A DNA stretch of 64,000 nucleotides. It comes from Pseudomonas gingeri. Its GTDB lineage: Bacteria > Pseudomonadota > Gammaproteobacteria > Pseudomonadales > Pseudomonadaceae. The stretch is from positions 24,114 to 88,113 of the forward strand of contig NZ_JACAOR010000016.1 in NCBI RefSeq assembly GCF_013386115.1. Reading direction: 5' to 3'. The notes beneath the pieces were generated by a model, which was not told the DNA's origin, did not search any database, and saw nothing but the letters and a program-made list of their open reading frames with translations. This document shows positions 17,117 to 26,118 of this stretch, in pieces; the stretch's first letter is position 1; each line of letters opens with the position of its first letter. The translations under genes were made by a program, and so were the position numbers.

Positions 17117-17416
17117 TTATGCCTTGGCTTTTATCGGTTTGGACTGGACGTTGTTGTCTTCATGGTGGTGATCATGGTCATGATGATGTGCGTGGGGCGA
17201 CACGGTGGGTGCGACTACTGCCGTGATATCGACCGCATGCAGTCCCTTGGGGCCCTGGATGATCTTAAAGCTCACTGCCTGGCCAGCCTTAAGGGTTTTG
17301 TAGCCATCCATCTTGATGGCTGAGTAATGGGCAAACAAGTCTTCATCCTTGCCTTCTTCCAGGACGAAACCATAGCCCTTGGCGTTGTTGAACCACTTGA
17401 CCTTACCGCTCGGCAT
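17117..17416 (-). CDS. cspD: Cold-shock domain protein with His-rich tail (CspD-like)
   Basis: The cold-shock domain spans residues 1-66, with the RNP1-like KGYGF at 13-17 and the RNP2-like LFAHY at 27-31, which bind single-stranded nucleic acid. A tail of about 33 residues follows, including HAHHHDHDHHHED (75-87), a run of His and acidic residues that could bind metal. The ATG at 17416 is favoured because AGAGG lies about 9 nt upstream; an ATG 6 nt earlier is too close to it. The cspD/clpS/clpA arrangement is conserved in Pseudomonas. The CspD name rests on synteny. Confidence 0.88.
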   Translation of the reverse strand: MPSGKVKWFNNAKGYGFVLEEGKDEDLFAHYSAIKMDGYKTLKAGQAVSFKIIQGPKGLHAVDITAVVAPTVSPHAHHHDHDHHHEDNNVQSKPIKAKA

Positions 17417-17643
17417 GCTCATATCCCTCTGCAAACGACCCCATCACTGGAGTATCATCCAGTTCATCCTTCACTACGTGAACCAGAAAAATGGTTGACG
17501 ATATGGACCTTTATTACCCAATGTGGGCTCTATTGGTTGTAACACCGATTTGCCGATAGTCAAGGTGGCCTTTCGGTCGGTATTGAAACTGTCCGAAACG
17601 TCCCCATTACTGCAACAGCTCAACTGACAGAACCTTTCTTTCC

Positions 17644-18006
17644 ATGCATGCAATCAGCCAGATTCGACTAACATTCAATCAGGATCGCCCGGATTTCCAC
17701 GACGACGATTCCGCGGGCATTGCCATACAGGAAGCAAAGCCTGCATTGCAGGCGCCGCCGATGTACAAGGTGGTTTTGTTCAACGATGACTACACGCCGA
17801 TGGATTTCGTCGTCGAAGTGCTCGAGGTGTTTTTTAACCTGAATCGCGAGCTGGCTACCAAGGTCATGCTGGCAGTTCATACAGAAGGACGGGCAGTATG
17901 TGGAGTGTTTACCCGCGACATCGCCGAGACCAAGGCCATGCAGGTCAACCAGTACGCCAGGGAAAGCCAGCATCCGCTACTCTGTGAAATCGAGAAGGAC
18001 GGTTAA
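17644..18006 (+). CDS. clpS: ATP-dependent Clp protease adaptor ClpS
   Basis: ClpS is a 120-residue adaptor that binds N-degrons and delivers them to ClpAP. The core VVLFNDDYTPMDFVVEVL (residues 43-60) includes the Asn-Asp pair that contacts the N-terminal residue of substrates. AVHTEGRAVCGVFTRDIAE is also typical. It lies 28 nt upstream of clpA. The window also encodes Ate and Aat, the transferases that create N-degrons, so most of the N-end-rule pathway is clustered here. Confidence 0.97.
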   Translation: MHAISQIRLTFNQDRPDFHDDDSAGIAIQEAKPALQAPPMYKVVLFNDDYTPMDFVVEVLEVFFNLNRELATKVMLAVHTEGRAVCGVFTRDIAETKAMQVNQYARESQHPLLCEIEKDG

Positions 18007-18034
18007 CGCCGACCACTTGGGTATGAGGTGAACT

Positions 18035-20305
18035 ATGTTAAACCGCGAGCTCGAAGTCACCCTCAATCTAGCCTTCAAGGAGGCCCGTTCGAAGCGTCAT
18101 GAATTCATGACGGTCGAGCATCTCCTGCTGGCCCTTTTGGATAATGAGGCCGCCGCAACCGTTCTACGGGCCTGTGGTGCGAACCTCGACAAACTCAAGC
18201 ACGACCTGCAGGAGTTCATCGACTCCACCACGCCGTTGATCCCCGTTCATGACGAAGATCGCGAAACCCAGCCGACCCTGGGCTTCCAGCGTGTCCTGCA
18301 ACGTGCCGTATTCCATGTGCAGAGCTCCGGTAAGCGCGAAGTGACGGGCGCCAACGTGCTTGTCGCAATCTTCAGCGAACAGGAAAGCCAGGCGGTGTTC
18401 CTGCTCAAGCAGCAAAGCGTTGCGCGTATCGATGTCGTCAACTACATCGCCCATGGCATCTCCAAGGTGCCCGGGCACGGCGATCACTCCGAAGGCGAGC
18501 AGGATATGCAGGACGAAGAGGGCGGTGAGTCTTCATCTTCAGGCAATCCCCTGGATGCGTATGCCAGCAACCTCAACGAGCTGGCACGCCAGGGGCGTAT
18601 CGATCCACTGGTCGGCCGCGAGATGGAAGTCGAGCGCGTGGCGCAGATCCTTGCGCGCCGACGCAAGAACAACCCGTTGCTGGTGGGTGAGGCGGGCGTG
18701 GGCAAGACCGCGATCGCTGAAGGCCTCGCCAAGCGCATCGTCGACAACCAGGTGCCGGACCTGCTGGCCAACAGCGTCGTCTATTCCCTCGACCTGGGGG
18801 CCCTGCTGGCCGGTACCAAATATCGCGGCGACTTCGAGAAGCGCTTCAAGGCGTTGCTCGGCGAGCTGAAAAAACGTCCGCAGGCGATCCTGTTCATCGA
18901 CGAGATCCACACCATCATCGGTGCGGGTGCTGCGTCCGGTGGCGTCATGGATGCCTCGAACCTGCTCAAGCCGCTGCTGTCCTCGGGTGATATCCGTTGC
19001 ATCGGCTCGACCACCTTCCAGGAATTCCGCGGCATCTTCGAGAAGGACCGTGCCCTGGCCCGGCGCTTCCAGAAGGTCGACGTGTCCGAACCTTCGGTCG
19101 AAGACACCATCGGTATCCTGCGCGGCCTGAAAGGCCGTTTCGAGCAGCACCACAACATCGAATACAGCGACGAGGCGTTGCGTGCGGCGGCCGAGCTGGC
19201 TTCGCGCTACATCAATGATCGGCATATGCCGGACAAGGCCATCGACGTGATCGACGAGGCGGGGGCCTACCAGCGCCTGCAGCCGGTCGAGAAGCGGGTG
19301 AAGCGCATCGAAGTGCCCCAGGTCGAGGATATCGTCGCGAAAATCGCGCGGATTCCGCCGAAACACGTCACCAGCTCCGACAAGGAACTGCTGCGTAACC
19401 TCGAGCGCGACCTGAAGCTCACCGTATTCGGCCAGGATGCGGCCATCGACTCGCTGTCGACAGCCATCAAGCTGTCCCGTGCCGGGCTGAAATCTCCGGA
19501 CAAGCCGGTCGGTTCGTTCCTGTTCGCCGGTCCTACCGGTGTCGGCAAGACCGAAGCGGCACGGCAGTTGGCCAAGGCGATGGGTATCGAGCTGGTACGT
19601 TTCGACATGTCCGAGTACATGGAGCGTCACACCGTATCGCGTCTGATCGGTGCGCCTCCAGGCTATGTCGGTTTCGACCAGGGTGGCTTGCTGACCGAAG
19701 CGATTACCAAACAACCGCATTGCGTGCTGCTGCTCGATGAAATCGAGAAGGCCCACCCGGAAGTCTTCAACCTGCTGCTGCAGGTCATGGACCACGGGAC
19801 CCTGACCGACAACAACGGGCGCAAGGCCGACTTCCGCAACGTGATCGTGATCATGACCACCAACGCCGGTGCTGAAACCGCGGCCCGGGCGTCGATCGGC
19901 TTCACGCATCAGGACCACTCGTCCGATGCGATGGAAGTGATCAAGAAGAGCTTCACGCCGGAGTTCCGCAACCGCCTGGACACCATTATCCAATTTGGTC
20001 GCCTCAGCCATGAGGTTATCAAGAGCGTGGTGGACAAGTTCCTTACCGAGCTTCAGGCGCAGCTGGAAGACAAGCGCGTACAGCTGGAAGTGACCGACGC
20101 GGCTCGCAGCTGGCTGGCCGAAGGTGGCTACGATGCGGCGATGGGTGCACGTCCGATGGCACGCCTGATCCAGGACAAGATCAAGCGTCCACTGGCCGAG
20201 GAGATCCTGTTTGGCGAGTTGTCCGACCATGGCGGTGTGGTACACATCGACATCAAGGATGGCGAGCTGACCTTCGACTTCGAAACCACGGCTGAAATGG
20301 CCTGA
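18035..20305 (+). CDS. clpA: ATP-dependent Clp protease ATP-binding subunit ClpA
   Basis: ClpA is a 756-residue AAA+ unfoldase that feeds substrates into ClpP. Its N-domain (about 1-140) docks ClpS. The first AAA module has Walker A GEAGVGKTA (near 214) and Walker B ILFIDEIHT. The second module has GPTGVGKTE (near 495) and VLLLDEIEKAHPEV. GAGGTG precedes the ATG, and the spacing to clpS implies co-transcription. A stem-loop lies 20 nt after the stop. Confidence 0.98.
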   Translation: MLNRELEVTLNLAFKEARSKRHEFMTVEHLLLALLDNEAAATVLRACGANLDKLKHDLQEFIDSTTPLIPVHDEDRETQPTLGFQRVLQRAVFHVQSSGKREVTGANVLVAIFSEQESQAVFLLKQQSVARIDVVNYIAHGISKVPGHGDHSEGEQDMQDEEGGESSSSGNPLDAYASNLNELARQGRIDPLVGREMEVERVAQILARRRKNNPLLVGEAGVGKTAIAEGLAKRIVDNQVPDLLANSVVYSLDLGALLAGTKYRGDFEKRFKALLGELKKRPQAILFIDEIHTIIGAGAASGGVMDASNLLKPLLSSGDIRCIGSTTFQEFRGIFEKDRALARRFQKVDVSEPSVEDTIGILRGLKGRFEQHHNIEYSDEALRAAAELASRYINDRHMPDKAIDVIDEAGAYQRLQPVEKRVKRIEVPQVEDIVAKIARIPPKHVTSSDKELLRNLERDLKLTVFGQDAAIDSLSTAIKLSRAGLKSPDKPVGSFLFAGPTGVGKTEAARQLAKAMGIELVRFDMSEYMERHTVSRLIGAPPGYVGFDQGGLLTEAITKQPHCVLLLDEIEKAHPEVFNLLLQVMDHGTLTDNNGRKADFRNVIVIMTTNAGAETAARASIGFTHQDHSSDAMEVIKKSFTPEFRNRLDTIIQFGRLSHEVIKSVVDKFLTELQAQLEDKRVQLEVTDAARSWLAEGGYDAAMGARPMARLIQDKIKRPLAEEILFGELSDHGGVVHIDIKDGELTFDFETTAEMA

Positions 20306-20325
20306 TCCGGGCTGATGCAGTACCA

Positions 20326-20353
20326 GACAAAGGCGCCTTCGGGCGCCTTTGTC
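20326..20353 (+). terminator. Terminator of clpA
   Basis: Perfect 12-bp arms GACAAAGGCGCC (20326-20337) and GGCGCCTTTGTC (20342-20353) close on a TTCG tetraloop. The following sequence is only moderately T-rich. Confidence 0.75.
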
Positions 20354-20384
20354 GTCTTCGCGACCCTGAAAATGCCATGGATCC

Positions 20385-20468
20385 TGTAGGAGCCGGCTTG
20401 CTGGCGATGTTGGCCGATCAGGCGCTGCAAGGCTCACAGGCCTCATCGCCGGCAAGCCGGCTTCCACA
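20385..20468. repeat. Inverted pair of Pseudomonas REP elements
   Basis: A forward unit beginning TGTAGGAGCCGGCTTGC (20385 on) and its inverted, slightly diverged partner ending GCCGGCTTCCACA (20444-20468) flank about 34 nt. This is the usual REP-doublet arrangement of fluorescent pseudomonads, mobilised in trans by RayT-type transposases. It sits between clpA and infA. Confidence 0.85.
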
Positions 20469-20504
20469 GAAGAAAGATTTCAGGGGGGGGCAAAAAATGC
20501 GCAA

Positions 20505-20531
20505 ACAAAAACGCCCGGCAGTGCCGGGCGT
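20505..20531 (-). terminator. Rho-independent terminator of infA
   Basis: The stem ACGCCCGGC / GCCGGGCGT (20511-20531) is followed on the minus strand by TTTTTGTTT. It lies 16 nt beyond the infA stop. Confidence 0.85.
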
Positions 20532-20546
20532 CTTGTATTGACCTGA

Positions 20547-20765
20547 TTAGCGGGCGCGGTAGGTGATGCGCCCTTTGCTCAAGTCATAGGGCGTCAGCTC
20601 GACGCGCACTTTGTCACCGGTAAGAATACGGATGTAGTTCTTGCGCATCTTGCCGGAGATATGCGCGGTTACGACGTGCCCATTTTCCAACTCCACGCGA
20701 AACATGGTGTTGGGCAGGGTGTCGACGACAGTGCCTTCCATTTCGAAGCTGTCTTCTTTCGACAT
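20547..20765 (-). CDS. infA: Translation initiation factor IF-1
   Basis: IF-1 is a 72-residue S1/OB-fold protein that occupies the ribosomal A site during initiation. [19 protein letters not shown] and the C-terminal [13 protein letters not shown] are diagnostic. The ATG at 20765 gives the standard length. It is transcribed leftward on its own, with its own terminator. Confidence 0.98.
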
Positions 20766-20945
20766 GCAGTAAAGCCCTCGGTGTCCAGTGAATGGCCCGG
20801 TGCAACTGCGCCAGGCAAAAGCGGCGTGCATTGTGCCCGAAAAACCACCTTCACGCCAAGTGGTTAGTGGTGCCGGCGAAAATAACCAGGCGTTTCCGGC
20901 GACGTCTGTCGCCGGAATGCGGGTGTTTTTGCGAGGGGAGGGGGG

Positions 20946-21653
20946 TTAACTGAGGGTCACCCAACGCTGGTTGATCAGCAGTTCGATCGGGCGATACTGG
21001 GTCTTGTAGTTCATTTTCTTGCAGTTCTTGATCCAGTACCCGAGATAGACCGCGTCCAGGCCCATCCGATGGGCTTCGCCGATCTGCCAGAGAATCGCGT
21101 AGCGACCGAGGCTGCGGCGTTCTTCGTTCGGTTCGTAGAAGGTGTAGACCGCCGAGAGGCCGTTGGGCAGCAGGTCGGTCACCGCCACGGCGACCAGCCG
21201 GCCTTCCAGGCGAAACTCGTAGAACCGTGAAAAGGGCAGGTCACGCACCAGGAAAGTCGAGAACTGGTCCCGACTGGGCGGGAACATGTCGCCATCGGCG
21301 TGGCGTTGCTCGATATAGCGCTGGTACAGGTCGAAGTACTCTTCGCTGAACCCGGGCTTGGCGGCCCGCACCTGGAGATCCATGTTGCGCTTGAGGATGC
21401 GTTTCTGCTGGCGGTTGGGCAGGAACTGCGCCACGGGGATGCGCGCCGGCACGCAGGCGTTGCAATTCTGGCAATGGGGCCGGTAGAGGTGATCGCCGCT
21501 GCGACGAAATCCCATCTCCGACAGGTCTGCGTAGACATGCACGTCCATGGGCTGGCTAGGGTCGAGGAACAGCGTGGTGGCCTGCTCTTCGGGCAGATAG
21601 CTGCAAGAGTGGGGTTGAGTGGCATAAAACTTCAAACGCGCCAGCTCGGTCAT
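20946..21653 (-). CDS. ate: Arginyl-tRNA--protein transferase (Bpt/Ate type)
   Basis: This 235-residue enzyme of the bacterial Bpt/Ate family transfers an amino acid (Leu in characterised Bpt enzymes) from charged tRNA to the N-terminus of proteins, producing ClpS-recognised degrons. The Cys-rich N-terminal motif CQNCNACVP (near residue 63) and the C-terminal GYWIKNCKKMNYKTQYRP are diagnostic. The ATG at 21653 gives the Pseudomonas length. It lies 55 nt downstream of aat, probably in the same operon. Confidence 0.95.
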   Translation of the reverse strand: MTELARLKFYATQPHSCSYLPEEQATTLFLDPSQPMDVHVYADLSEMGFRRSGDHLYRPHCQNCNACVPARIPVAQFLPNRQQKRILKRNMDLQVRAAKPGFSEEYFDLYQRYIEQRHADGDMFPPSRDQFSTFLVRDLPFSRFYEFRLEGRLVAVAVTDLLPNGLSAVYTFYEPNEERRSLGRYAILWQIGEAHRMGLDAVYLGYWIKNCKKMNYKTQYRPIELLINQRWVTLS

Positions 21654-21708
21654 GATCAACCCTCGGAATAAGCTTTGAATTAAGTGTAAGCCAGCCTGTG
21701 GAACTCGC

Positions 21709-22389
21709 CTAGGAAACCCACAGGGCCGTGTTGGGCTGGTCGAGATGGTGGCGCAGGTAGTCGGCAAAAGTGCTGCGGGGAATCGCCCGGGCGCCGAGAC
21801 TGTGCAGGTGGTCGGTGGGCATCTGGCAGTCGATCAGGACAAAGCCCGCGGCCTTCAGGTGGTTGACCAGGGTCGCGAAGCCGACTTTCGAGGCGTTGTC
21901 GGCGCGGCTGAACATGGATTCGCCGAAAAACAGCTGGCCCATCGCCAGGCCGTACAGGCCGCCGACCAGTTGGTCCTGGTCCCAGACCTCGACCGAATGG
22001 GCGAAACCGCGCTCATGCAGTTGCAGGTAGGCATTCTGCATCGCCCCGGTGATCCAGGTACCGTCGGCGTAGGCGCGTGGCGCCGCACAGGCCTGGATGA
22101 CGGCGGCGAAGTCGCGATCGAAGGTAACCTGATAGCGCTGCTGGCGCAGCAGCTTGCCCAGGCTGCGCGAGACATGCAGTTCGTCGGGAAACAGCACGGT
22201 CCGCGGGTCCGGTGACCACCAGAGAATCGGCTGGCCCTCGGAAAACCACGGAAAACAGCCGTGGCGATAGGCCTGGATCAGCCGATCGGCGGATAGGTCG
22301 CCGCCAGCGGCCAGCAGCCCGTTGGGTTCGCGCATGGCCTTGGCCAGCGGGGGGAATGTCAGGGAGTCGCGTTGTAACCAGGTCAGCAT
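21709..22389 (-). CDS. aat: Leucyl/phenylalanyl-tRNA--protein transferase
   Basis: This 226-residue enzyme adds Leu or Phe to proteins with N-terminal Lys or Arg. FPPLAKAMREPNGLLAAGGDL, then HGCFPWFSEGQPILWWSPDPR and GGLYGLAMGQLFFGESMFS are the conserved GNAT-like core. The ATG at 22389 gives the expected length; a TTG at 22398 is an in-frame alternative. It follows trxB after 9 nt and precedes ate, as in many proteobacteria. Confidence 0.96.
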   Translation of the reverse strand: MLTWLQRDSLTFPPLAKAMREPNGLLAAGGDLSADRLIQAYRHGCFPWFSEGQPILWWSPDPRTVLFPDELHVSRSLGKLLRQQRYQVTFDRDFAAVIQACAAPRAYADGTWITGAMQNAYLQLHERGFAHSVEVWDQDQLVGGLYGLAMGQLFFGESMFSRADNASKVGFATLVNHLKAAGFVLIDCQMPTDHLHSLGARAIPRSTFADYLRHHLDQPNTALWVS

Positions 22390-22398
22390 GGCATTCAA

Positions 22399-23349
22399 TC
22401 AGTTATCGTCCAGGTACTTCTCGGCATCCAGCGCCGCCATGCAGCCGGCACCCGCCGACGTGATGGCCTGGCGATAGACATGGTCGGCGACATCGCCGGC
22501 GGCGAACACCCCGGGGATTTCCGTCGCCGTGGCATTGCCTTCGCTGCCACCCCGCACCTGCAGATAGCCGTCACGCATGGCCAGCTGGCCCTGGAACAGA
22601 TCGGTATTGGGCTTGTGGCCGATGGCGATGAACACGCCGGCCAGCGACAACTCGCTGGTTTCGCCGCTCAGGCTGTCGCGCAGGCGGGCACCGGTCACGC
22701 CGCTCGCGTCGCCGAGCACCTCGTCCAGGTTCTGGTTCCAGTGCAGGCGGATATTGCCGTTGGCGGCCTTTTCAAAGAGCTTGTCCTGGAGGATCTTCTC
22801 CGAACGCAATTTGTCACGCCGGTGCACCAGGTGCACTTCCTTGGCGATATTGGCCAGGTAAAGCGCTTCCTCGACGGCGGTATTGCCGCCGCCGACGACG
22901 GCGACCACCTGATTGCGATAGAAAAAGCCGTCGCAGGTGGCGCAGGCCGAGACGCCCTTGCCGGCAAAGGCCTCCTCGGAGGGCAGGCCCAGGTACTGCG
23001 CGGAGGCGCCGGTGGCGATGATCAGGGCATCGCAGCTGTAGATACCGTTGTCACCCTTGAGGATAAACGGCCGCTGCTGCAACTCCGCGGTGTGAATGTG
23101 GTCGTAGACGATCTCGGTATCGAAACGCTCGGCGTGTTTCTGCATGCGCTCCATCAGGACCGGACCGGTCAGGCCCTCGACATCGCCTGGCCAGTTGTCG
23201 ACTTCGGTGGTGGTGGTCAGCTGACCGCCGGCTTGCAGGCCGGTAATGACGACAGGCTTGAGGTTGGCGCGGGCGGCATAAACGGCAGCGCTGTAACCGG
23301 CGGGGCCGGAGCCCAGGATGATCAGGCGTGAATGCTTGGCTTCGCTCAT
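22399..23349 (-). CDS. trxB: Thioredoxin reductase
   Basis: TrxB is a 316-residue FAD/NADPH flavoprotein that reduces thioredoxin. The FAD motif GSGPAGYSAA is at 13-22. The redox-active CATC is in the segment SACATCDGFFYR (near 135-145). The NADPH motif GGGNTAVEEALYL follows, and the FAD C-terminal motif is GVFAAGDVADHVYRQA. It heads the leftward trxB-aat-ate operon. Confidence 0.97.
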   Translation of the reverse strand: MSEAKHSRLIILGSGPAGYSAAVYAARANLKPVVITGLQAGGQLTTTTEVDNWPGDVEGLTGPVLMERMQKHAERFDTEIVYDHIHTAELQQRPFILKGDNGIYSCDALIIATGASAQYLGLPSEEAFAGKGVSACATCDGFFYRNQVVAVVGGGNTAVEEALYLANIAKEVHLVHRRDKLRSEKILQDKLFEKAANGNIRLHWNQNLDEVLGDASGVTGARLRDSLSGETSELSLAGVFIAIGHKPNTDLFQGQLAMRDGYLQVRGGSEGNATATEIPGVFAAGDVADHVYRQAITSAGAGCMAALDAEKYLDDN

Positions 23350-23648
23350 AAAAACACCTCATAAGCCTTTGTCACAAAAGAGAATGCATGCTCAAATTGA
23401 AGAGCATGAAAAGCGCCGTTGGCTATGCTACACCCAAGCGGCAACGGCGTGGCATCGGGCGTGTAAACCCGTACAATGTCCATCATGTAACGATGATAGT
23501 TTCTGAAGTGGCAAGTGCCGATCATACAAAGGACTGATATTGAAAATAGTCCAGGTAGAGCCAGAGAACTGTTCACCTGCCCCGAATGGGCAGTATTTTG
23601 TCGTCAATCAACAGCTGGGCGCGCCTTGGGCGCAGGAAAAGACGCGTT
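23350..23648. other. Divergent region between trxB and ftsK
   Basis: About 300 bases must carry the trxB and ftsK promoters. An inverted repeat CATGCTC (23387-23393) / GAGCATG (23402-23408) with an 8-nt centre lies 38-59 bp upstream of trxB. On the plus strand TTTCTG and CATACA are 17 nt apart at about 23500-23528, a weak promoter candidate for ftsK. No gene, RNA or terminator is evident. Confidence 0.4.
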
Positions 23649-26060
23649 TTGAAGAAATCCACCGCTACACCCCCTAAAGCAGTCGTGCCGCTCTGGCGTC
23701 AGCAACTGCACTATCGTCTCAAGGAAGGCGCGCTGATTGCCATCGGTGCCTTGTGCCTGTTCCTGATGATGGCCTTGCTTACCTATGGCAAGGACGATCC
23801 GGGTTGGAGTCACAACAGCAAGATCGACGATGTGCAGAACTTCGGCGGGCCTGCCGGTTCCTACAGCGCCGATATCCTGTTCATGGTGTTGGGTTACTTC
23901 GCCTACGTGTTCCCGCTGTTGCTGGCGATCAAGACCTGGCAGATCTTCCGTCAGCGCCATGAGCCCTGGCAGTGGAGCGGCTGGCTGTTTTCCTGGCGGT
24001 TGATCGGTCTGGTGTTCCTGGTCCTGTCCGGCGCCGCGCTGGCGCACATCCATTTCCATTCACCGACCGGCCTGCCGGCCGGTGCTGGCGGCGCGCTGGG
24101 CGAAAGCCTGGGCGACCTGGCCCGCAATGCCCTGAACATCCAGGGCAGCACGCTGCTGTTCATTGCCCTTTTCCTGTTCGGCCTGACGGTGTTTACCGAC
24201 CTGTCATGGTTCAAGGTCATGGACGTTACCGGCAAGATCACCCTGGACCTCTTCGAGCTGTTCCAGGGCGCGCTGAATCGCTGGTGGGCAGCGCGTACCG
24301 AGCGCAAGCAACTGGTGGCGCAACTGCGGGAAGTCGATACCCGGGTCGAGGAAGTGGTGGCTCCGAGCATCGCCGACAAGCGCGAGCAGGCCAAGGCCAA
24401 GGAACGACTGATCGAGCGTGAGCAGGCCTTGAGCAAGCACATGTCCGAGCGGGAGAAACACGTTCCGCCGGTGATCGCCCCGGCACCGGTCAAGCCGCCG
24501 CAGCCGAGCAAGCGCGTGGAGAAAGAGAAACAGGCGCCGCTGTTCATCGACAGCGCGGTCGAAGGCACCTTGCCGCCGATCTCGATTCTCGACCCGGCCG
24601 AGAAGAAACAGCTCAATTACTCCCCGGAATCACTGGCGGCCGTCGGCCACCTGCTGGAAATCAAGCTCAAGGAATTCGGGGTCGAAGTGTCGGTGGATTC
24701 GATCCACCCCGGCCCGGTGATCACCCGTTACGAAATCCAGCCGGCCGCTGGCGTCAAGGTCAGCCGTATCGCCAACCTGGCCAAGGACCTGGCGCGTTCG
24801 CTGGCGGTGACCAGCGTGCGGGTGGTGGAAGTGATTCCCGGCAAGACCACCGTCGGTATCGAGATTCCCAACGAAGACCGGCAGATCGTGCGCTTCTCCG
24901 AGGTGTTGTCGACCCCCGAGTACGACAACTTCAAGTCGCCGGTCACCCTGGCCCTGGGCCACGATATCGGCGGCCGGCCGGTGATCACCGACCTGGCGAA
25001 GATGCCGCACCTGCTGGTGGCCGGTACCACCGGTTCCGGTAAGTCGGTGGGTGTGAACGCGATGATCCTGTCGATCCTGTTCAAGTCCGGCCCGGAAGAC
25101 GCCAAGCTGATCATGATCGACCCGAAGATGCTCGAACTGTCGATCTACGAAGGCATTCCGCACCTGCTGTGCCCGGTGGTCACCGACATGAAGGACGCCG
25201 CCAACGCCCTGCGCTGGAGCGTCGCCGAGATGGAGCGGCGCTACAAGCTGATGGCGAAGATGGGCGTGCGCAACCTGTCGGGCTTCAATGCCAAGATCAA
25301 GGAAGCCCAGGAGCGCGGCGAGCCGATTGCCGACCCGCTGTACAACCGCGAAAGCATCCACGACGAAGCACCGTTGCTGACCAAGCTGCCGACCATCGTC
25401 GTGGTGGTCGACGAATTCGCCGACATGATGATGATCGTCGGCAAGAAGGTCGAGGAACTGATCGCCCGTATCGCGCAGAAGGCGCGGGCGGCTGGTATCC
25501 ACCTGATCCTCGCGACCCAGCGGCCCTCGGTGGACGTGATCACCGGTCTGATCAAGGCCAACATCCCGACCCGCATGGCCTTCCAGGTGTCGAGCAAGAT
25601 CGACTCCCGGACCATTATCGACCAGGGCGGCGCCGAGCAGTTGCTGGGGCATGGTGACATGCTCTACATGCCGCCGGGCACCAGCCTGCCGATCCGGGTC
25701 CACGGCGCGTTCGTGTCCGACGACGAGGTACACCGGGTGGTCGAAGCCTGGAAGCTGCGCGGTGCGCCGGAGTACAACGACGATATCCTCAACGGCGTCG
25801 AAGAAGCCGGCAGCGGCTTTGAAAATGGCGGCGGTGGCGGCGGTGACGATGATGCCGAGACCGATGCGCTGTACGACGAAGCCGTGCAGTTCGTCCTGGA
25901 AAGCCGCCGGGCCTCGATTTCCGCGGTCCAGCGCAAGCTGAAGATCGGCTACAACCGGGCTGCCCGCATGATCGAGGCCATGGAAATGGCCGGGGTGGTG
26001 ACAGCCATGAACACCAACGGCTCGCGCGAAGTGCTTGCGCCAGGGCCGATGCGCGACTGA
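23649..26060 (+). CDS. ftsK: DNA translocase FtsK
   Basis: FtsK is a septal DNA pump that links chromosome-dimer resolution to division. Four or five N-terminal membrane helices occupy about residues 25-190, followed by a short charged linker. The motor has Walker A GTTGSGKSVGVN and Walker B IVVVVDEFADMM. A C-terminal winged-helix gamma domain that reads KOPS sites ends in ARMIEAMEMAGVV. The TTG at 23649 has AGGAAAAG upstream and gives the usual Pseudomonas N-terminus (803 residues); an ATG at 23586 is in frame but lacks a ribosome-binding site. Confidence 0.95.
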   Translation: MKKSTATPPKAVVPLWRQQLHYRLKEGALIAIGALCLFLMMALLTYGKDDPGWSHNSKIDDVQNFGGPAGSYSADILFMVLGYFAYVFPLLLAIKTWQIFRQRHEPWQWSGWLFSWRLIGLVFLVLSGAALAHIHFHSPTGLPAGAGGALGESLGDLARNALNIQGSTLLFIALFLFGLTVFTDLSWFKVMDVTGKITLDLFELFQGALNRWWAARTERKQLVAQLREVDTRVEEVVAPSIADKREQAKAKERLIEREQALSKHMSEREKHVPPVIAPAPVKPPQPSKRVEKEKQAPLFIDSAVEGTLPPISILDPAEKKQLNYSPESLAAVGHLLEIKLKEFGVEVSVDSIHPGPVITRYEIQPAAGVKVSRIANLAKDLARSLAVTSVRVVEVIPGKTTVGIEIPNEDRQIVRFSEVLSTPEYDNFKSPVTLALGHDIGGRPVITDLAKMPHLLVAGTTGSGKSVGVNAMILSILFKSGPEDAKLIMIDPKMLELSIYEGIPHLLCPVVTDMKDAANALRWSVAEMERRYKLMAKMGVRNLSGFNAKIKEAQERGEPIADPLYNRESIHDEAPLLTKLPTIVVVVDEFADMMMIVGKKVEELIARIAQKARAAGIHLILATQRPSVDVITGLIKANIPTRMAFQVSSKIDSRTIIDQGGAEQLLGHGDMLYMPPGTSLPIRVHGAFVSDDEVHRVVEAWKLRGAPEYNDDILNGVEEAGSGFENGGGGGGDDDAETDALYDEAVQFVLESRRASISAVQRKLKIGYNRAARMIEAMEMAGVVTAMNTNGSREVLAPGPMRD

Positions 26061-26118
26061 TCCTGTGCCGCGTGAGGTCACGCGGCATGCCTTTCAAACG
26101 AATTCCATGAGGACTCCC

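Noticed and set aside
18539..20467. A 642-codon minus-strand frame opposite clpA
   Set aside because: It is antisense to an unmistakable clpA, crosses the clpA terminator and REP region, and has no motif.
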